The notes: generated by a model not told the origin, from the sequence alone. 64,000 nt of DNA from Halalkalicoccus sp. CGA53 (GCF_036429475.1 NZ_CP144125.1:2418001-2482000), one strand, 5' to 3'. Positions 18,424 to 27,163 are shown, numbered from the stretch's first letter. Translations and numbers: made by a program.

Positions 18424-19107
18424 ATGACGCTGAAAGGGAACGGACGAGCGAGCGAGTCGCGAACGGTGAACCGGTTCGACGGCGGAGCGAGCTGGATCGC
18501 GTTTCCGGACGAGGAGATGCAGCGGGCGAGCCACGCGCTCGTGACCGAGACGGGCGTGTTCGTCGTCGACCCGGTCGACACGACCGAACTCGACGACCTC
18601 CTCGCGGAACTGGGCGAGGTCGCGGGCGTCGTCGTCCTGCTCGACCGGCACACGCGCGACGCGGCGGCGGTCGCCCGCCGTCACGACGTATCGGTCTACC
18701 TCCCCTCGGAGCTTCGGGGGGTCGCCGGGGAGCTCGACGCGCCGATCGAGACCTTTTCGGGGACGCTTCCGGGAACCGATTTCCAGACCGTTCCGGTCGT
18801 GGACACGCCGGTCTGGCACGAGGTCGCGCTCTGGAACGCGAGTGAGAAGACGCTGGTCGTCCCGGAGAGCGTGGGGACCTCGGAGTACTTCCTCGCGCCC
18901 GACGAGCGCCTCGGCGTCCACCCCGCCCGACGGGTGCTCCCGCCGAGGTCGGCCCTCGGAGACCTCGACCCCGAGCGCGTGCTCGTCGGGCACGGTGAGG
19001 GCGTGATGAGCGGGGGTGCCTCGGCGCTCGCCGACGCGCTCTCCGGCTCGCGACGCCGGGCACCCGCTCTCTACGCGCGGACCGCTCGGCTCTACCTGCC
19101 GATCTGA
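18424..19107 (+). CDS. Conserved haloarchaeal protein, MBL-fold-like (227 aa)
   Basis: The sequence resembles the start of metallo-beta-lactamase-like proteins: SHALVTETGVFVVDPVDTTELDDLLAEL, GVVVLLDRHTRDAAAVARRH (an HxRD in place of HxHxDH), VWHEVALWNASEKTLVVPESVGT, and RVLVGHGEGV near the end. The full metal-binding set is not present, so it may be a non-catalytic or altered member. It is divergent from the VOC gene and ends where the inverted-repeat element at 19107 begins. Function unknown. Confidence 0.78.
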   Translation: MTLKGNGRASESRTVNRFDGGASWIAFPDEEMQRASHALVTETGVFVVDPVDTTELDDLLAELGEVAGVVVLLDRHTRDAAAVARRHDVSVYLPSELRGVAGELDAPIETFSGTLPGTDFQTVPVVDTPVWHEVALWNASEKTLVVPESVGTSEYFLAPDERLGVHPARRVLPPRSALGDLDPERVLVGHGEGVMSGGASALADALSGSRRRAPALYARTARLYLPI

Positions 19108-19270
19108 TACGGACTGCTGTACCTGTGTAACCCTCGTGCGGACTGGTATCGGCAATTACCGGTGATCGGTCTGACCGGGTCGTCGATCACCGATGACCAG
19201 TGATACAAGTCCGTATCGGACCGAGAGACGGGTACCGGTCCGAGCGGTACGGACGTACAGCAGTCCGTAT
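19107..19270. repeat. 164-bp element with nested inverted repeats (MITE-like)
   Basis: The ends are perfect 16-bp inverted repeats: ATACGGACTGCTGTAC (19107-19122) and GTACAGCAGTCCGTAT (19255-19270). A second arm pair lies inside: CGGACTGGTATC (19139-19150) with GATACAAGTCCG (19202-19213), 11 of 12 pairing. An inner pair is GGTGATCG (19161-19168) with CGATCACC (19184-19191). The whole piece can fold into one long stem. It abuts the stop of the gene before it and reaches the ATG of the gene after it. No transposase is present. Confidence 0.65.
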
Positions 19271-19730
19271 GAGCCACCGAACTTATCACGACCCGGACGA
19301 ATTCCGCGACGTGGACGTCGTCTACCTCACCCGCGGGCTAGCCGAGTGGCTCCTCGAGATGGCCGCCGAGGAGGAGCCCGAGCAGTTCGCCGTCGCGCTC
19401 GAGGTGACGCCCGCGGGCGAGTTCGACGCCGATCTCGGGCTCGCGGAGGGGACGCCGGTCTTCACGCACTTCTATCACCCCGATGCAGGGAAGTCGGTGA
19501 CCGCGGTGTTCGGGATGGACTTCTCGACGCCGATGGGGATGACGAAAGGACGGTTCGTCTCCCATCCCCGGGGCAACCTCTCGGTCACGCTCAGAGACGA
19601 CCTGCACGCGGTCGTCCTGGTAGCGATCCCGCCGTGGGAGCTCGCCTCGCTCGCGGCGTTCGACCGCGCCGGCCGGAAGAAGACGATCGAACTCGTCGAC
19701 GCCGAACCCCCGGATGAGCCGCTACCCTGA
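19269..19730 (+). CDS. Conserved haloarchaeal hypothetical protein (153 aa)
   Basis: Starts MSHRTYHDPDEFRDVDVVYL at 19269; the ATG overlaps the right end of the inverted-repeat element. The protein is soluble and mixed alpha/beta, with GLAEWLLEMAAEEEPEQFAVAL, a TPVFTHFYHPDAGKSVTAVFGMD strand region and RGNLSVTLRDDLHAVVLVAIPPWE. I do not recognise a domain. Because the element ends exactly at its start codon, its promoter, if any, lies inside the repeat, or the true upstream region has been displaced. Confidence 0.75.
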   Translation: MSHRTYHDPDEFRDVDVVYLTRGLAEWLLEMAAEEEPEQFAVALEVTPAGEFDADLGLAEGTPVFTHFYHPDAGKSVTAVFGMDFSTPMGMTKGRFVSHPRGNLSVTLRDDLHAVVLVAIPPWELASLAAFDRAGRKKTIELVDAEPPDEPLP

Positions 19731-19754
19731 CGCGGTCTCCGATGGGAGGCGGAA

Positions 19755-19964
19755 CTACTCCAGGTAGCCCAGATCCCGGAGCTGGGCGGCGATCTCGTCG
19801 AACTCCGCCTCGGTGAGCTGTCCCCGACGCTGATGCTGGATGACGATGCTTCTCAGGAGAAAGCGGACGAGGTCGCTCGTGCTCGAGAAACTGGTCCCCT
19901 CGATCGTCTCCTCGACGCGTTCGGCGAGCTCCTTCGGGATCGAGACGGTCGTGTACTCGGTCAT
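19755..19964 (-). CDS. Ribbon-helix-helix (CopG-type) DNA-binding protein (69 aa)
   Basis: MTEYTTVSIPKELAERVEETI gives the beta-strand and first helix of an RHH fold; SSTSDLVRFLLRSIVIQHQ is the second helix with the usual turn residues. The acidic C-terminal helix (TEAEFDEIAAQLRDLGYLE) is typical of the haloarchaeal version. It would bind DNA as a dimer. Adjacent to aglJ on the same strand but 39 bases after its stop. Target unknown. Confidence 0.9.
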   Translation of the reverse strand: MTEYTTVSIPKELAERVEETIEGTSFSSTSDLVRFLLRSIVIQHQRRGQLTEAEFDEIAAQLRDLGYLE

Positions 19965-20003
19965 ACCGGGGAGGACGCGACGGTGAGGAAAAGGAGTTGT
20001 GAC

Positions 20004-20921
20004 CTACCGATCGCGGAGGTCGTCGATCCGTCGGAGCTGTTCGCGATGCAGCGTGACGATCAGGTCCGAGAGCACCCCGAACATGATCAGCTGGACGCCG
20101 ACGATGATCCCGAAGGCGGCGACGACCGCGAGCACCTCGTGGGAGATGCCGTAGGCGACCCACCGGTAGCCGACGTACGACGCCATCGCGCTCCCGCCGA
20201 AGATACTGGTGAGGCCGGCGCTCCCGAAATAAAAGAGGGGGTTGTGTGTGCGCGCGAGGCTGTAGAGCGTGTAGAGGATCAGCCCGCCGTCCCTGACGGG
20301 ATTGAGGTTCGTCTCCGACTCATCGGGCCGGGGGTCGTAGCTGATCGGGACGACTTCCGTGGGGATGTCCCGACGGACGCACTCGACTGCCATCTCCGTC
20401 TCGACCCCGAAGCCGTCGGCCGAGAGGCGCATCCGTTCGGCCGACTCCCGGGTGAACGCCCGATAGCCGCTCAGGATGTCGCCGAAGTGCCGGCCGTGGA
20501 CCACGCCGAACGTCCGGTTGATCAGCCGGTTCCCGGTCCTGTTCACCCGGGTCATCGCCCCGTCGGCCATGTTCGCGAACCGATCGCCGATGACGTGTTC
20601 GGCCTCGCCGGAGCGGATCGGCTCCAGCATCGCCTCGGCGTCCTCTGCCCTGTACGTCCCGTCGCCGTCGACCATCAAGATCACGTCGCTCTCGATCTCC
20701 GAGAGCGCCTCGCGCACCGCCTGGCCCTTCCCGTCGCCGGTCTGCGTGAACACGCGCGCGCCCCCGTCGGCCGCCGCTCTGGGCGTTCCGTCCTCGGAGT
20801 CGCCGTCGGCGACGAGCACGTTCGTCAGTCCCTGCTCGTTGAAGCCGTCGATCACCTCGCCGATCGTCTCGGCCTCGTTCAGCGTGGGGATGAGCACGCA
20901 GACGTCCTCGTGGCCGGTCAT
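20004..20921 (-). CDS. aglJ: Dolichyl-phosphate hexosyltransferase AglJ-like (GT2)
   Basis: 305 residues from ATG 20921 (MTGHEDVCVLIPTLNEAETIG). The GT2 core is DGDSEDGTPRAAADGGARV with the metal motif MVDGDGTYRAEDAEAM, then VIGDRFANM, SGYRAFTRESAERM and GFGVETEMAVE; two membrane helices follow at the C-terminus. In Haloferax AglJ attaches the first hexose to dolichol phosphate for N-glycosylation. A TATA box 27 bases before this ATG favours it over the open frame reaching 21095. It closes the glycosylation gene group that runs to aglB. Confidence 0.88.
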   Translation of the reverse strand: MTGHEDVCVLIPTLNEAETIGEVIDGFNEQGLTNVLVADGDSEDGTPRAAADGGARVFTQTGDGKGQAVREALSEIESDVILMVDGDGTYRAEDAEAMLEPIRSGEAEHVIGDRFANMADGAMTRVNRTGNRLINRTFGVVHGRHFGDILSGYRAFTRESAERMRLSADGFGVETEMAVECVRRDIPTEVVPISYDPRPDESETNLNPVRDGGLILYTLYSLARTHNPLFYFGSAGLTSIFGGSAMASYVGYRWVAYGISHEVLAVVAAFGIIVGVQLIMFGVLSDLIVTLHREQLRRIDDLRDR

Positions 20922-20943
20922 TGTGCTTCCCTGGTCCTTATCC

Positions 20944-20952
20944 GGTAAAAGC
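20944..20952 (-). promoter_or_regulatory. TATA box of aglJ
   Basis: Minus-strand GCTTTTACC ~27 bases before the aglJ ATG at 20921, giving a leaderless start. It means aglJ can be transcribed apart from the genes upstream. Confidence 0.55.
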
Positions 20953-21030
20953 GTCACTGTAAGGGAGGGGTAACCGGGGACGGTGACCGAGCGATCTCCT
21001 CGGTCGAACGGGAGTAGTCTGTCCGTCCCC

Positions 21031-21894
21031 TCACTCCGTCGAGAGAACCGCTCGCAGGTCCGGATGAACGGGCCGTCCGGGAGCCTCCTCTCCACGAAAA
21101 ACGGCCTCTCTAGTCTCCATCCACTCCTCGTGTCGTACGACGAACGCGACTGGGATCGATTCGAGGTCGAGGAGCTTCGCGATGGAGAGCCTGTGTCGTC
21201 CGTCGGCCAGCAACAACTCTCCGTCCCGTCCGATGTCGACGATCACCTCGTCACAGATCCGTCCCGGGAAGCCGAACGGTTCGTCGAAGCCAGGTCGACC
21301 TTTCGCCTGATCGACCTGACGCTCGTAACCCTCGGTGAAGATCGTTTCGTACAGTTCGTCGACCGCCGCACATCGCTCCAGCACGTCCTCTCGGGACGTA
21401 CAGCCGTGCCAGATCGGGGAATCCGCTTCGGCGGCCTCGATCGCTGCGCGGACGAACGGAGTATCTCGCCACGATATCCCATCGAGAAAGTGGTCTTTCA
21501 TCGATCGATGGAAGACCGATTCGTCGAACGTCGTCGTTTCGAAGAGATCCCTGTAGTCGTCGTTCTGTGTCGCAAGCTGTCTCCGATCCCAGTCACCGGC
21601 GAGTACGGACCCGAACAGGCGTTTTCTCGTCTGATACGGCTGGTGAATCCCGGAGTACCGTTGGATCGCACTCGGATCGACGCGCTCTATCTCGAACGGA
21701 TCGAGTGGTGCGTCGTACTCACGTGTGGCTCTGCTGTACCACCACCGGTAGAGGTCGGGTGCTGTTCGCCAGTAGCACCACGAGGTGAGTCGTGTCTGCA
21801 GCAGGAGGTACTCAAGAACTCGAACGGCGGTGTACTGGATCCCTGCCGAGCGGACCGTTTCGAGTGTTTTCGAGAGGGAACCCATGGTCCTCAT
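21031..21894 (-). CDS. ParB/sulfiredoxin-like domain protein in the glycosylation cluster
   Basis: 287 residues from ATG 21894, in an ATGA overlap with the flippase stop (21891); a second ATG at 21885 is possible. The C-terminal third has LLLADGRHRLSIAKLLDLESIPVAFVVRH, the conserved core of the ParB N-terminal/Srx fold, preceded by CDEVIVDIGRDGE. The N-terminal part is basic and Tyr/Trp-rich (WCYWRTAPDLYRWWYSRATREYD). Family members are DNA-binding or phosphate-transfer (CTPase, kinase-like) proteins. Coupling to a Wzx-like flippase suggests a surface-sugar role; this is inference. Confidence 0.78.
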   Translation of the reverse strand: MRTMGSLSKTLETVRSAGIQYTAVRVLEYLLLQTRLTSWCYWRTAPDLYRWWYSRATREYDAPLDPFEIERVDPSAIQRYSGIHQPYQTRKRLFGSVLAGDWDRRQLATQNDDYRDLFETTTFDESVFHRSMKDHFLDGISWRDTPFVRAAIEAAEADSPIWHGCTSREDVLERCAAVDELYETIFTEGYERQVDQAKGRPGFDEPFGFPGRICDEVIVDIGRDGELLLADGRHRLSIAKLLDLESIPVAFVVRHEEWMETREAVFRGEEAPGRPVHPDLRAVLSTE

Positions 21895-23354
21895 CTCTCG
21901 TCCACTCCCTCTCGCCCGTCGATGTAGGACAGCAGTCCGGTCGGGACGTTTCGACTGATCGTTGTTCGGAACCGTACCGAGAGTGCGAACAACGAGAGGA
22001 AGTACACTCCGGCGCCGGTAAACACGAGGAAAGTAATGAGAAAAACGTCGTTTCCGAACGGGCCGATCCCCTGGACGACGTGCCGCGTGAGGAGTACGAT
22101 CCCACCCATGATGCCTGCGGCGAACGCTTGCCTCCCGATCTCGCCGAGGGGTAGCGCGAATCCGACCAGTCGATAGAGCTCGAGATAGGCGTGACCGAGG
22201 CTGATCGCGGCTGATACGAGTGTTGCGAGCGCAGCACCCACCCACCCTATCCTCCAGACGAGTACGAGATTGAAAAGGAGGTTCGATCCGACGAAAACGG
22301 CGTTGATCCGGAACGCCCGATCGGGTCTGTCTATCGCGTTGAGCGTATTCACTAGTTGTTTCTGATACGCGTAGAGGAGACAGGCAGCGATCAGCAGCCA
22401 GAGCACCGTGGCACCGGCAGCGAACTCGGAGCCATAGATCGCGAGCAGTCGGTCACCGATCACTGCACCGCCGATCAGCCCCGGGAGGAGGATCAGACCT
22501 GCGTACGCAAGTGCGTCTTCGACGAGCTCCGAGACCGCCCGTGGGTCGTCGGCTGCCAGGCGACTCATCTCCGGGAACAGCGTCTCGCTGATCGAGTTAC
22601 TGAACGTCTTCAAGAAGGCAGCGACGTTCCAGGCGACACCGTAGACCCCGATCATCGAAGAAGGGACGAACAGCCCCAATATCACGACATCCATCCAGTT
22701 GAACGTTCGGCTCCGGAGCCCGCCGAGCCAGGCGTACCGAGCGTACGCGAGGAGGTCTCGTGTGGAGTGTTTCGTCGGTCTTCGGTAGCGTACCGAGAGA
22801 CCGAGAAGGCCGAACAGACAGAAGAGGACGTATCCGAACGCGTAGCCGGTGACGAGCCCGACGAGTCCGAACCCCGCGAAGACGGCAGCCACTTGGGCGA
22901 TCGTCCGTCCGAGGCTCTTCACGACGGAGAGACCGGCGTAGACGTGGACGAGGTGGTTCCCTTTCAGCAATCCAGCGACTAGCTTGTAGGCGAGCGTCGC
23001 CGCTAGAAGACCGACGACGACCGCCAGCGCCGGCCGACCGACGTACGCGTCGAGGTGTGACCGTCCGAGGACCAGGACACCGGAAACGATGAGAAACGAT
23101 GGGAGAAGCAACGAGAGACTACTGAGGGCGTATTCACCCGCGTGTCCACCCTCGCTGATCCGCTTGGTTACCGCTTCGGAGATCCCCGGATCGGCGACGA
23201 CCTCGAGCCAGGTAACCAACCCGAGAACCAGAAAGTAGATCCCGAGTACTCCGGCACCGAGTTCGCGGGCGAAATAGATGGTCGCCAGGAACCCGAGGGC
23301 GGACGTTATGACTTTGGAGTTGAAGAGAACGAACGAGGTCTGTCCTATACGCAT
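21891..23354 (-). CDS. Oligosaccharide flippase (MATE/Wzx-like), possible AglR
   Basis: 487 residues with about 12-14 hydrophobic helices. It begins MRIGQTSFVLFNSKVITSALGFLATIYFARELGAGVLGIYFL, the typical start of RfbX/polysaccharide-synthesis transporters. It should move dolichol-linked sugars across the membrane; AglR is the related Haloferax protein. First gene of a pair with the ParB-like protein. GC here looks lower than in the flanking housekeeping genes. The exact substrate cannot be read. Confidence 0.87.
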   Translation of the reverse strand: MRIGQTSFVLFNSKVITSALGFLATIYFARELGAGVLGIYFLVLGLVTWLEVVADPGISEAVTKRISEGGHAGEYALSSLSLLLPSFLIVSGVLVLGRSHLDAYVGRPALAVVVGLLAATLAYKLVAGLLKGNHLVHVYAGLSVVKSLGRTIAQVAAVFAGFGLVGLVTGYAFGYVLFCLFGLLGLSVRYRRPTKHSTRDLLAYARYAWLGGLRSRTFNWMDVVILGLFVPSSMIGVYGVAWNVAAFLKTFSNSISETLFPEMSRLAADDPRAVSELVEDALAYAGLILLPGLIGGAVIGDRLLAIYGSEFAAGATVLWLLIAACLLYAYQKQLVNTLNAIDRPDRAFRINAVFVGSNLLFNLVLVWRIGWVGAALATLVSAAISLGHAYLELYRLVGFALPLGEIGRQAFAAGIMGGIVLLTRHVVQGIGPFGNDVFLITFLVFTGAGVYFLSLFALSVRFRTTISRNVPTGLLSYIDGREGVDER

Positions 23355-23479
23355 GTTATGGACGACACGGATTCGACCGCCGGTGCGTCATTCGTCGGAA
23401 CTCCCCGTGCCAGAGACATAAGCTTTGAGTGGACGGTGGTTGGACCCCGAATGGTTCCGTGAAAGTCACCCGGTAGGAC

Positions 23480-24643
23480 TCACGGAACGGGGGGAAATCC
23501 AAACAGTGCTCGCTCATAACTTTCCATTATTTCGTCAGTCGAGAACTCGGCGGCTCTTTCCCGTAATCGATCGGGCTCGTCGGGCTCGTTGAGCGAATCG
23601 ACGATCGAGTCGGCAAGAGCTGTTGGGTCTCCTACCGGGGCCAACCTTCCGTAGCTTCCCTCATCGAGGATCTCCGCCGGCCCACTCTCACAGTCCGTAG
23701 CGACCACGGGCGTCCCACAGGCCATGGCCTCCACGATGACGTTGCCGAACCCCTCCCAGGCCGACGAGAGGACGAACAGATCCGACTTCGCCATGTACTT
23801 GTAGGGGTTTTCGACGTAACCGGGCAAATCGATCACGTCGGTCAGCCCCGTCCTCTCGGTCAATCGTTCGAGTTCCCCTCGCCTGTCTCCCTCACCGAGG
23901 ATGATCAGACGCGCATCTCTGTAACGCCGTACCCGGCTGAACGCCCTGATGAGTGTGGCGAAGTCTTTCTGCATCGTCAATCGGCCAACCCCGAGAAGAA
24001 CATCGTGATCGGCGTCGAACCACGGGTGATCGACCGGCTCATTCGCTCTCTTCGCTATTTCCGGAGTGTAGATCGGGTTGTAAATCGTTCGTACCTCGTC
24101 CGTTTGCACGCCAGTGTGACGCACCAGATCAGATTTCACTCCGTCCGAGATCGCGACGTACCGATCGGCGAACGGGTACGTGTATTTCACAACTGGTGAG
24201 ATCAATCGCTCTAACCCGTTTTCGAACTCGTTTCGCTGATTTGATATAGTCGTTGCCTCTCGTAGGACGACGTCGGTCGAGGTCCGTGCCAGTACTCCTG
24301 CCCAGGTAGCTACGACGTTCGTCGAGTGGATCGTAGAGAGAAGGACCTTCGGTTCCCTTCTGTGAAGATACTGTATAAGGTCCGTTACAGTTCTGCTCAC
24401 TCGCTTTTCGAAGCTTCGTACCTCGATACCCTGGGGAACGTGTGCCAGAAATTCCCCCTCCTTTCTCGCCAGCACGATCTCCACACGGTATCCCGATGTG
24501 TGGAGGTAATCTGCCACGTTCAGCATCACCCGCTTCGCACCTCCCTGATTCAAACTCGGTAGAAATAACGAGACGTCGACCTCGTCACGTGTACCCGTTC
24601 GACCCGTCGTTCTCCCACCCGCGTCGTTCGGTCGTAGCGTCAT
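23480..24643 (-). CDS. Glycosyltransferase family 4 (GT-B)
   Basis: 387 residues from ATG 24643; a GTG at 24661 would add six residues. The N-terminal acceptor domain starts VDVSLFLPSLNQGGAKRVMLNVADYL. The donor domain has LLGVGRLTMQKDFATLIRAFS, LIILGEGDRRGELERL, and the EX7E block SAWEGFGNVIVEAMACGTPVVATDC. It transfers a sugar from a nucleotide donor, here probably onto a surface glycan. Part of the agl-type cluster, cytoplasmic face. Confidence 0.9.
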   Translation of the reverse strand: MTLRPNDAGGRTTGRTGTRDEVDVSLFLPSLNQGGAKRVMLNVADYLHTSGYRVEIVLARKEGEFLAHVPQGIEVRSFEKRVSRTVTDLIQYLHRREPKVLLSTIHSTNVVATWAGVLARTSTDVVLREATTISNQRNEFENGLERLISPVVKYTYPFADRYVAISDGVKSDLVRHTGVQTDEVRTIYNPIYTPEIAKRANEPVDHPWFDADHDVLLGVGRLTMQKDFATLIRAFSRVRRYRDARLIILGEGDRRGELERLTERTGLTDVIDLPGYVENPYKYMAKSDLFVLSSAWEGFGNVIVEAMACGTPVVATDCESGPAEILDEGSYGRLAPVGDPTALADSIVDSLNEPDEPDRLRERAAEFSTDEIMESYERALFGFPPVP

Positions 24644-24702
24644 TCGATCGGAGTTGATCACGGGGGGTAATGTGTCTTCTACAGTACCAGGCTGTGCGAT
24701 TA

Positions 24703-24729
24703 GGCACCATCACAAGGGTGCCGCCCTTG
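24703..24729. repeat. Two mutually exclusive small hairpins between GT61 and GT4 genes
   Basis: GGCACC (24703-24708) pairs with GGTGCC (24717-24722), and CAAGGG (24713-24718) pairs with CCCTTG (24724-24729). The two stems share bases, so only one can form. They lie in the 200-bp, AT-richer gap before the GT4 start. No further gene was seen in this gap. Confidence 0.35.
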
Positions 24730-24862
24730 ATTTCGAGGCTCAAATGGGTGATACGTCTGAGAGAAGGCTGAAATCCTTCGACCTTCGCTCCCGAACAACC
24801 CACCTTATTTCGACATGTTAATACTAGACCCCTCCGGAGATGTCGACTACATGCTACTTCCC

Positions 24863-26092
24863 TCACACAAGCTCGTCGATGATCGAGGTGAGCCGAGTAA
24901 CGTCCACGGCGAGGTCTACGTGTGTCGACCGACAGAGCAGCCGTTCGTAGGGGAGATCGAGCGCGTCCGCGAGGCGAGCGAACGTCGTCGGTGTCTTCTT
25001 CCCGAACAGTTCGACGACCGCCGCGTCCCTCGCGTACAGCAGGTTCGCGAAACCGGCGCCGTGGGGGCCGACGATCAGCTCGGCGTCGGCGAACAGACGC
25101 GCCTGCTCTTCGACCGTACGTGTTTCGAGAGCGACCGGTTCGACACCGTACTCCGAGAGCGCGTCGATCACTTCTGACTCGTTTCGAACACGGCGGCGGG
25201 TCACGTCGTCGCGGGTGATGTAGATCCGCGGCCGATCGTCCGAGGGCTCGCTCTCATCCAGTATCCGCTCGCGGATCCACTCGATCTCGGCCGGTGTCGG
25301 GCCGGGGAACGTCGGCACGGCGAGTCGGTTCACCCGAATCCGATCGTGATCGAGCCCGAGCCATCGATCCCGAGGAAACCCGGCGAGAAGGAGCGACTCA
25401 CGGAGCCAGCGCGGTGGATCCGGTGGAATCACCAGCAGCGGCTTCCGACCGGTCCGGCGCTCGTACTCGGCGATCGCCCAGAGACGTGGCAGACACTCGA
25501 CGGTCCAGTGGTAGTAGTTCGGCCAGAGCGGACAGAGCGAGCAGGCTACATCGACCGTCGGTCCGTCGTTGGATACCGTGGGAAGGCCGCCTCGACACTC
25601 GAAGAGGCCCTGCCTAGCGACCGTCATGGAGAGCGCGTGGTCCAGATATCCGTTCTCGAACAGTGAGGAGGCGGAGACGTCCCTGACTCCCTCGCCCTCT
25701 CGTGTCGTTGCGAGTCCGATCGGTGCGAAGACGGTCGCGTCACGAAGTTCACAGACGAACGGACGGGGAAATCGGAGTCGGTCGATCTCCTCGAACTCCC
25801 TGTCGGTAGAGACGATTCCCTTCGGGAGCAAGGAGTCGGCCATGGGAGCGTCGGTCGTCTCCGGTGGGAACTCCCAGCAGCGATCGTCGGGCTCACAGCG
25901 GGCACGGAGCCGTTCCCTCGACAGGATCGGAACGCGACCGGAACCGACCAGCAGGGGCACAACCGCGGACATCACGAGCCAGCGGCGATAGCCGATATCC
26001 CACCCTTCCTTGACGATAGCGTCGAGACCGTCCCGGTCGTATCGCCGCTTGGAGCGAACGAGCAGGTCGACTGCGCCGTTCTCGGTCGCCAT
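24863..26092 (-). CDS. Glycosyltransferase family 61-like protein
   Basis: 409 residues. The C-terminal half has the GT61 (DUF563) pattern: LWPNYYHWTVECLPRLWAIAEY, PRIYITRDDVTRRRVRNESEVI, ARLFADAELIVGPHGAGFANLL and VVELFGKKTPTTFARLADAL. The GPHGAG loop and the Arg-rich ITRDD..RR block are the family's conserved residues. It likely adds a pentose or hexosamine to the surface glycan. It sits 1 base after the GT2 gene (26094), so they are co-transcribed. Its acceptor cannot be deduced. Confidence 0.85.
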   Translation of the reverse strand: MATENGAVDLLVRSKRRYDRDGLDAIVKEGWDIGYRRWLVMSAVVPLLVGSGRVPILSRERLRARCEPDDRCWEFPPETTDAPMADSLLPKGIVSTDREFEEIDRLRFPRPFVCELRDATVFAPIGLATTREGEGVRDVSASSLFENGYLDHALSMTVARQGLFECRGGLPTVSNDGPTVDVACSLCPLWPNYYHWTVECLPRLWAIAEYERRTGRKPLLVIPPDPPRWLRESLLLAGFPRDRWLGLDHDRIRVNRLAVPTFPGPTPAEIEWIRERILDESEPSDDRPRIYITRDDVTRRRVRNESEVIDALSEYGVEPVALETRTVEEQARLFADAELIVGPHGAGFANLLYARDAAVVELFGKKTPTTFARLADALDLPYERLLCRSTHVDLAVDVTRLTSIIDELV

Positions 26093-26093
26093 C

Positions 26094-27056
26094 TCAGCTC
26101 GTTGCAGCCCGTTTCGGGCGGTTCGAGAACTCCTCGTAGAGACCGAAGCGAACGAACCCGTACAGATACCCCAGTCCCACCGCCAGCGTGAACGCCACGA
26201 TCGCCACCAGCTGTTTCACTCCCGCCACCGACGGCGACCTGACGAGCCTTCGAACCCGCTCCGGGACGAACTCCGTCGCCAGTCGTTCGAGAAACTCCCC
26301 CTCCCCACCGGACGAACCGGGCAGCACGAGGTGCATGATCCGCTTCGAGTAGCCCTGCCAGAACGCGCGTCTCAAGAGCCAGATCGGGTCGGTTCTGTAC
26401 TCGAAGATCGAGTGGTGGACCACCGCGTCGGTCGTGTAGTGGACCCCGCGGCCGAAGCGCTCGTGCATGCGCGCACAGATCTCCGTCTCGTGGCCCTGGA
26501 GCTGTTTCTCGCCCACTCGCCCGACGCGCGTGCTGAACCCGCCCAGTTCGTCGAAGACCTCCGCACGGAACGAGAGGTTGCACCCGAAGGTGTTTCTCAC
26601 CTCCTCGCCGTGGTCGCCGAATCCCCGGTGATTACAGCCGATCAGCCAGTAGAACTCCTCGGGGAGGAACTCCGGTTTTCCGGCGACCCACTCGGGGACG
26701 ACGATCCCGCCGACGGCGATCGCGTCCGTCTCCTCGTACACCCGTACCAGCTCCTCGATCCAGTCGGGTTCGGCACGGGTGTCGTCGTCGGTGACGGCGA
26801 TCACGTCGCCGGAGGCGAGGGCGGCACCGACGGTCCGGGCACCCGAGTTCCCGAGGTTCTCCTCGGTGCAGTGGACGATCACGTCCTCGTGTCCTCCGAA
26901 GTCGGCCCGGGCACGGTCCGCGGCCGCCTCGTTCCCGTCGCTCACCAGCACCAGTTCGAGGTCGTCGTGGCTCTGGGCGAGCACCGACTCGACGGCCCGC
27001 GCGAACGCGTCGTAGCGCTCCTCGCTGTAGGTGTTGATTACGACGGAGACTCTCAT
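26094..27056 (-). CDS. Glycosyltransferase family 2, AglG/AglI-like
   Basis: 320 residues beginning MRVSVVINTYSEERYDAFARAVESVL. GT-A motifs: LVLVSDGNE, the DxD-like AVTDDDTRAEPDWIEEL, and NTFGCNLSFRAEVFDELGGF, a pattern I associate with haloarchaeal glucosyl-dolichyl phosphate glucuronosyltransferases (AglG). One or two C-terminal membrane helices (residues ~283-305, VAIVAFTLAVGLGYLYGF) anchor it. First gene of the leftward GT2-GT61 pair, divergent from aglB with 137 bases between them. Confidence 0.87.
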   Translation of the reverse strand: MRVSVVINTYSEERYDAFARAVESVLAQSHDDLELVLVSDGNEAAADRARADFGGHEDVIVHCTEENLGNSGARTVGAALASGDVIAVTDDDTRAEPDWIEELVRVYEETDAIAVGGIVVPEWVAGKPEFLPEEFYWLIGCNHRGFGDHGEEVRNTFGCNLSFRAEVFDELGGFSTRVGRVGEKQLQGHETEICARMHERFGRGVHYTTDAVVHHSIFEYRTDPIWLLRRAFWQGYSKRIMHLVLPGSSGGEGEFLERLATEFVPERVRRLVRSPSVAGVKQLVAIVAFTLAVGLGYLYGFVRFGLYEEFSNRPKRAATS

Positions 27057-27163
27057 GGTCGGGGCTACCCGAGACGCGGTAAAACTCTTGTGATGGGGTT
27101 GGACCTACCCGCCGGTAACCGCCGGCTGAGCCGGAGAATACGGCGATTGAGGCGATGAGAAGG

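Noticed and set aside
19092-19289. 65-codon ORF on the minus strand across the inverted-repeat element
   Set aside because: It is produced by the repeat sequence itself and overlaps two supported genes.
20922-21095. N-terminal extension of aglJ to 21095
   Set aside because: The extension is basic and low in family similarity, and the TATA box lies inside it, 27 bases before the ATG at 20921.
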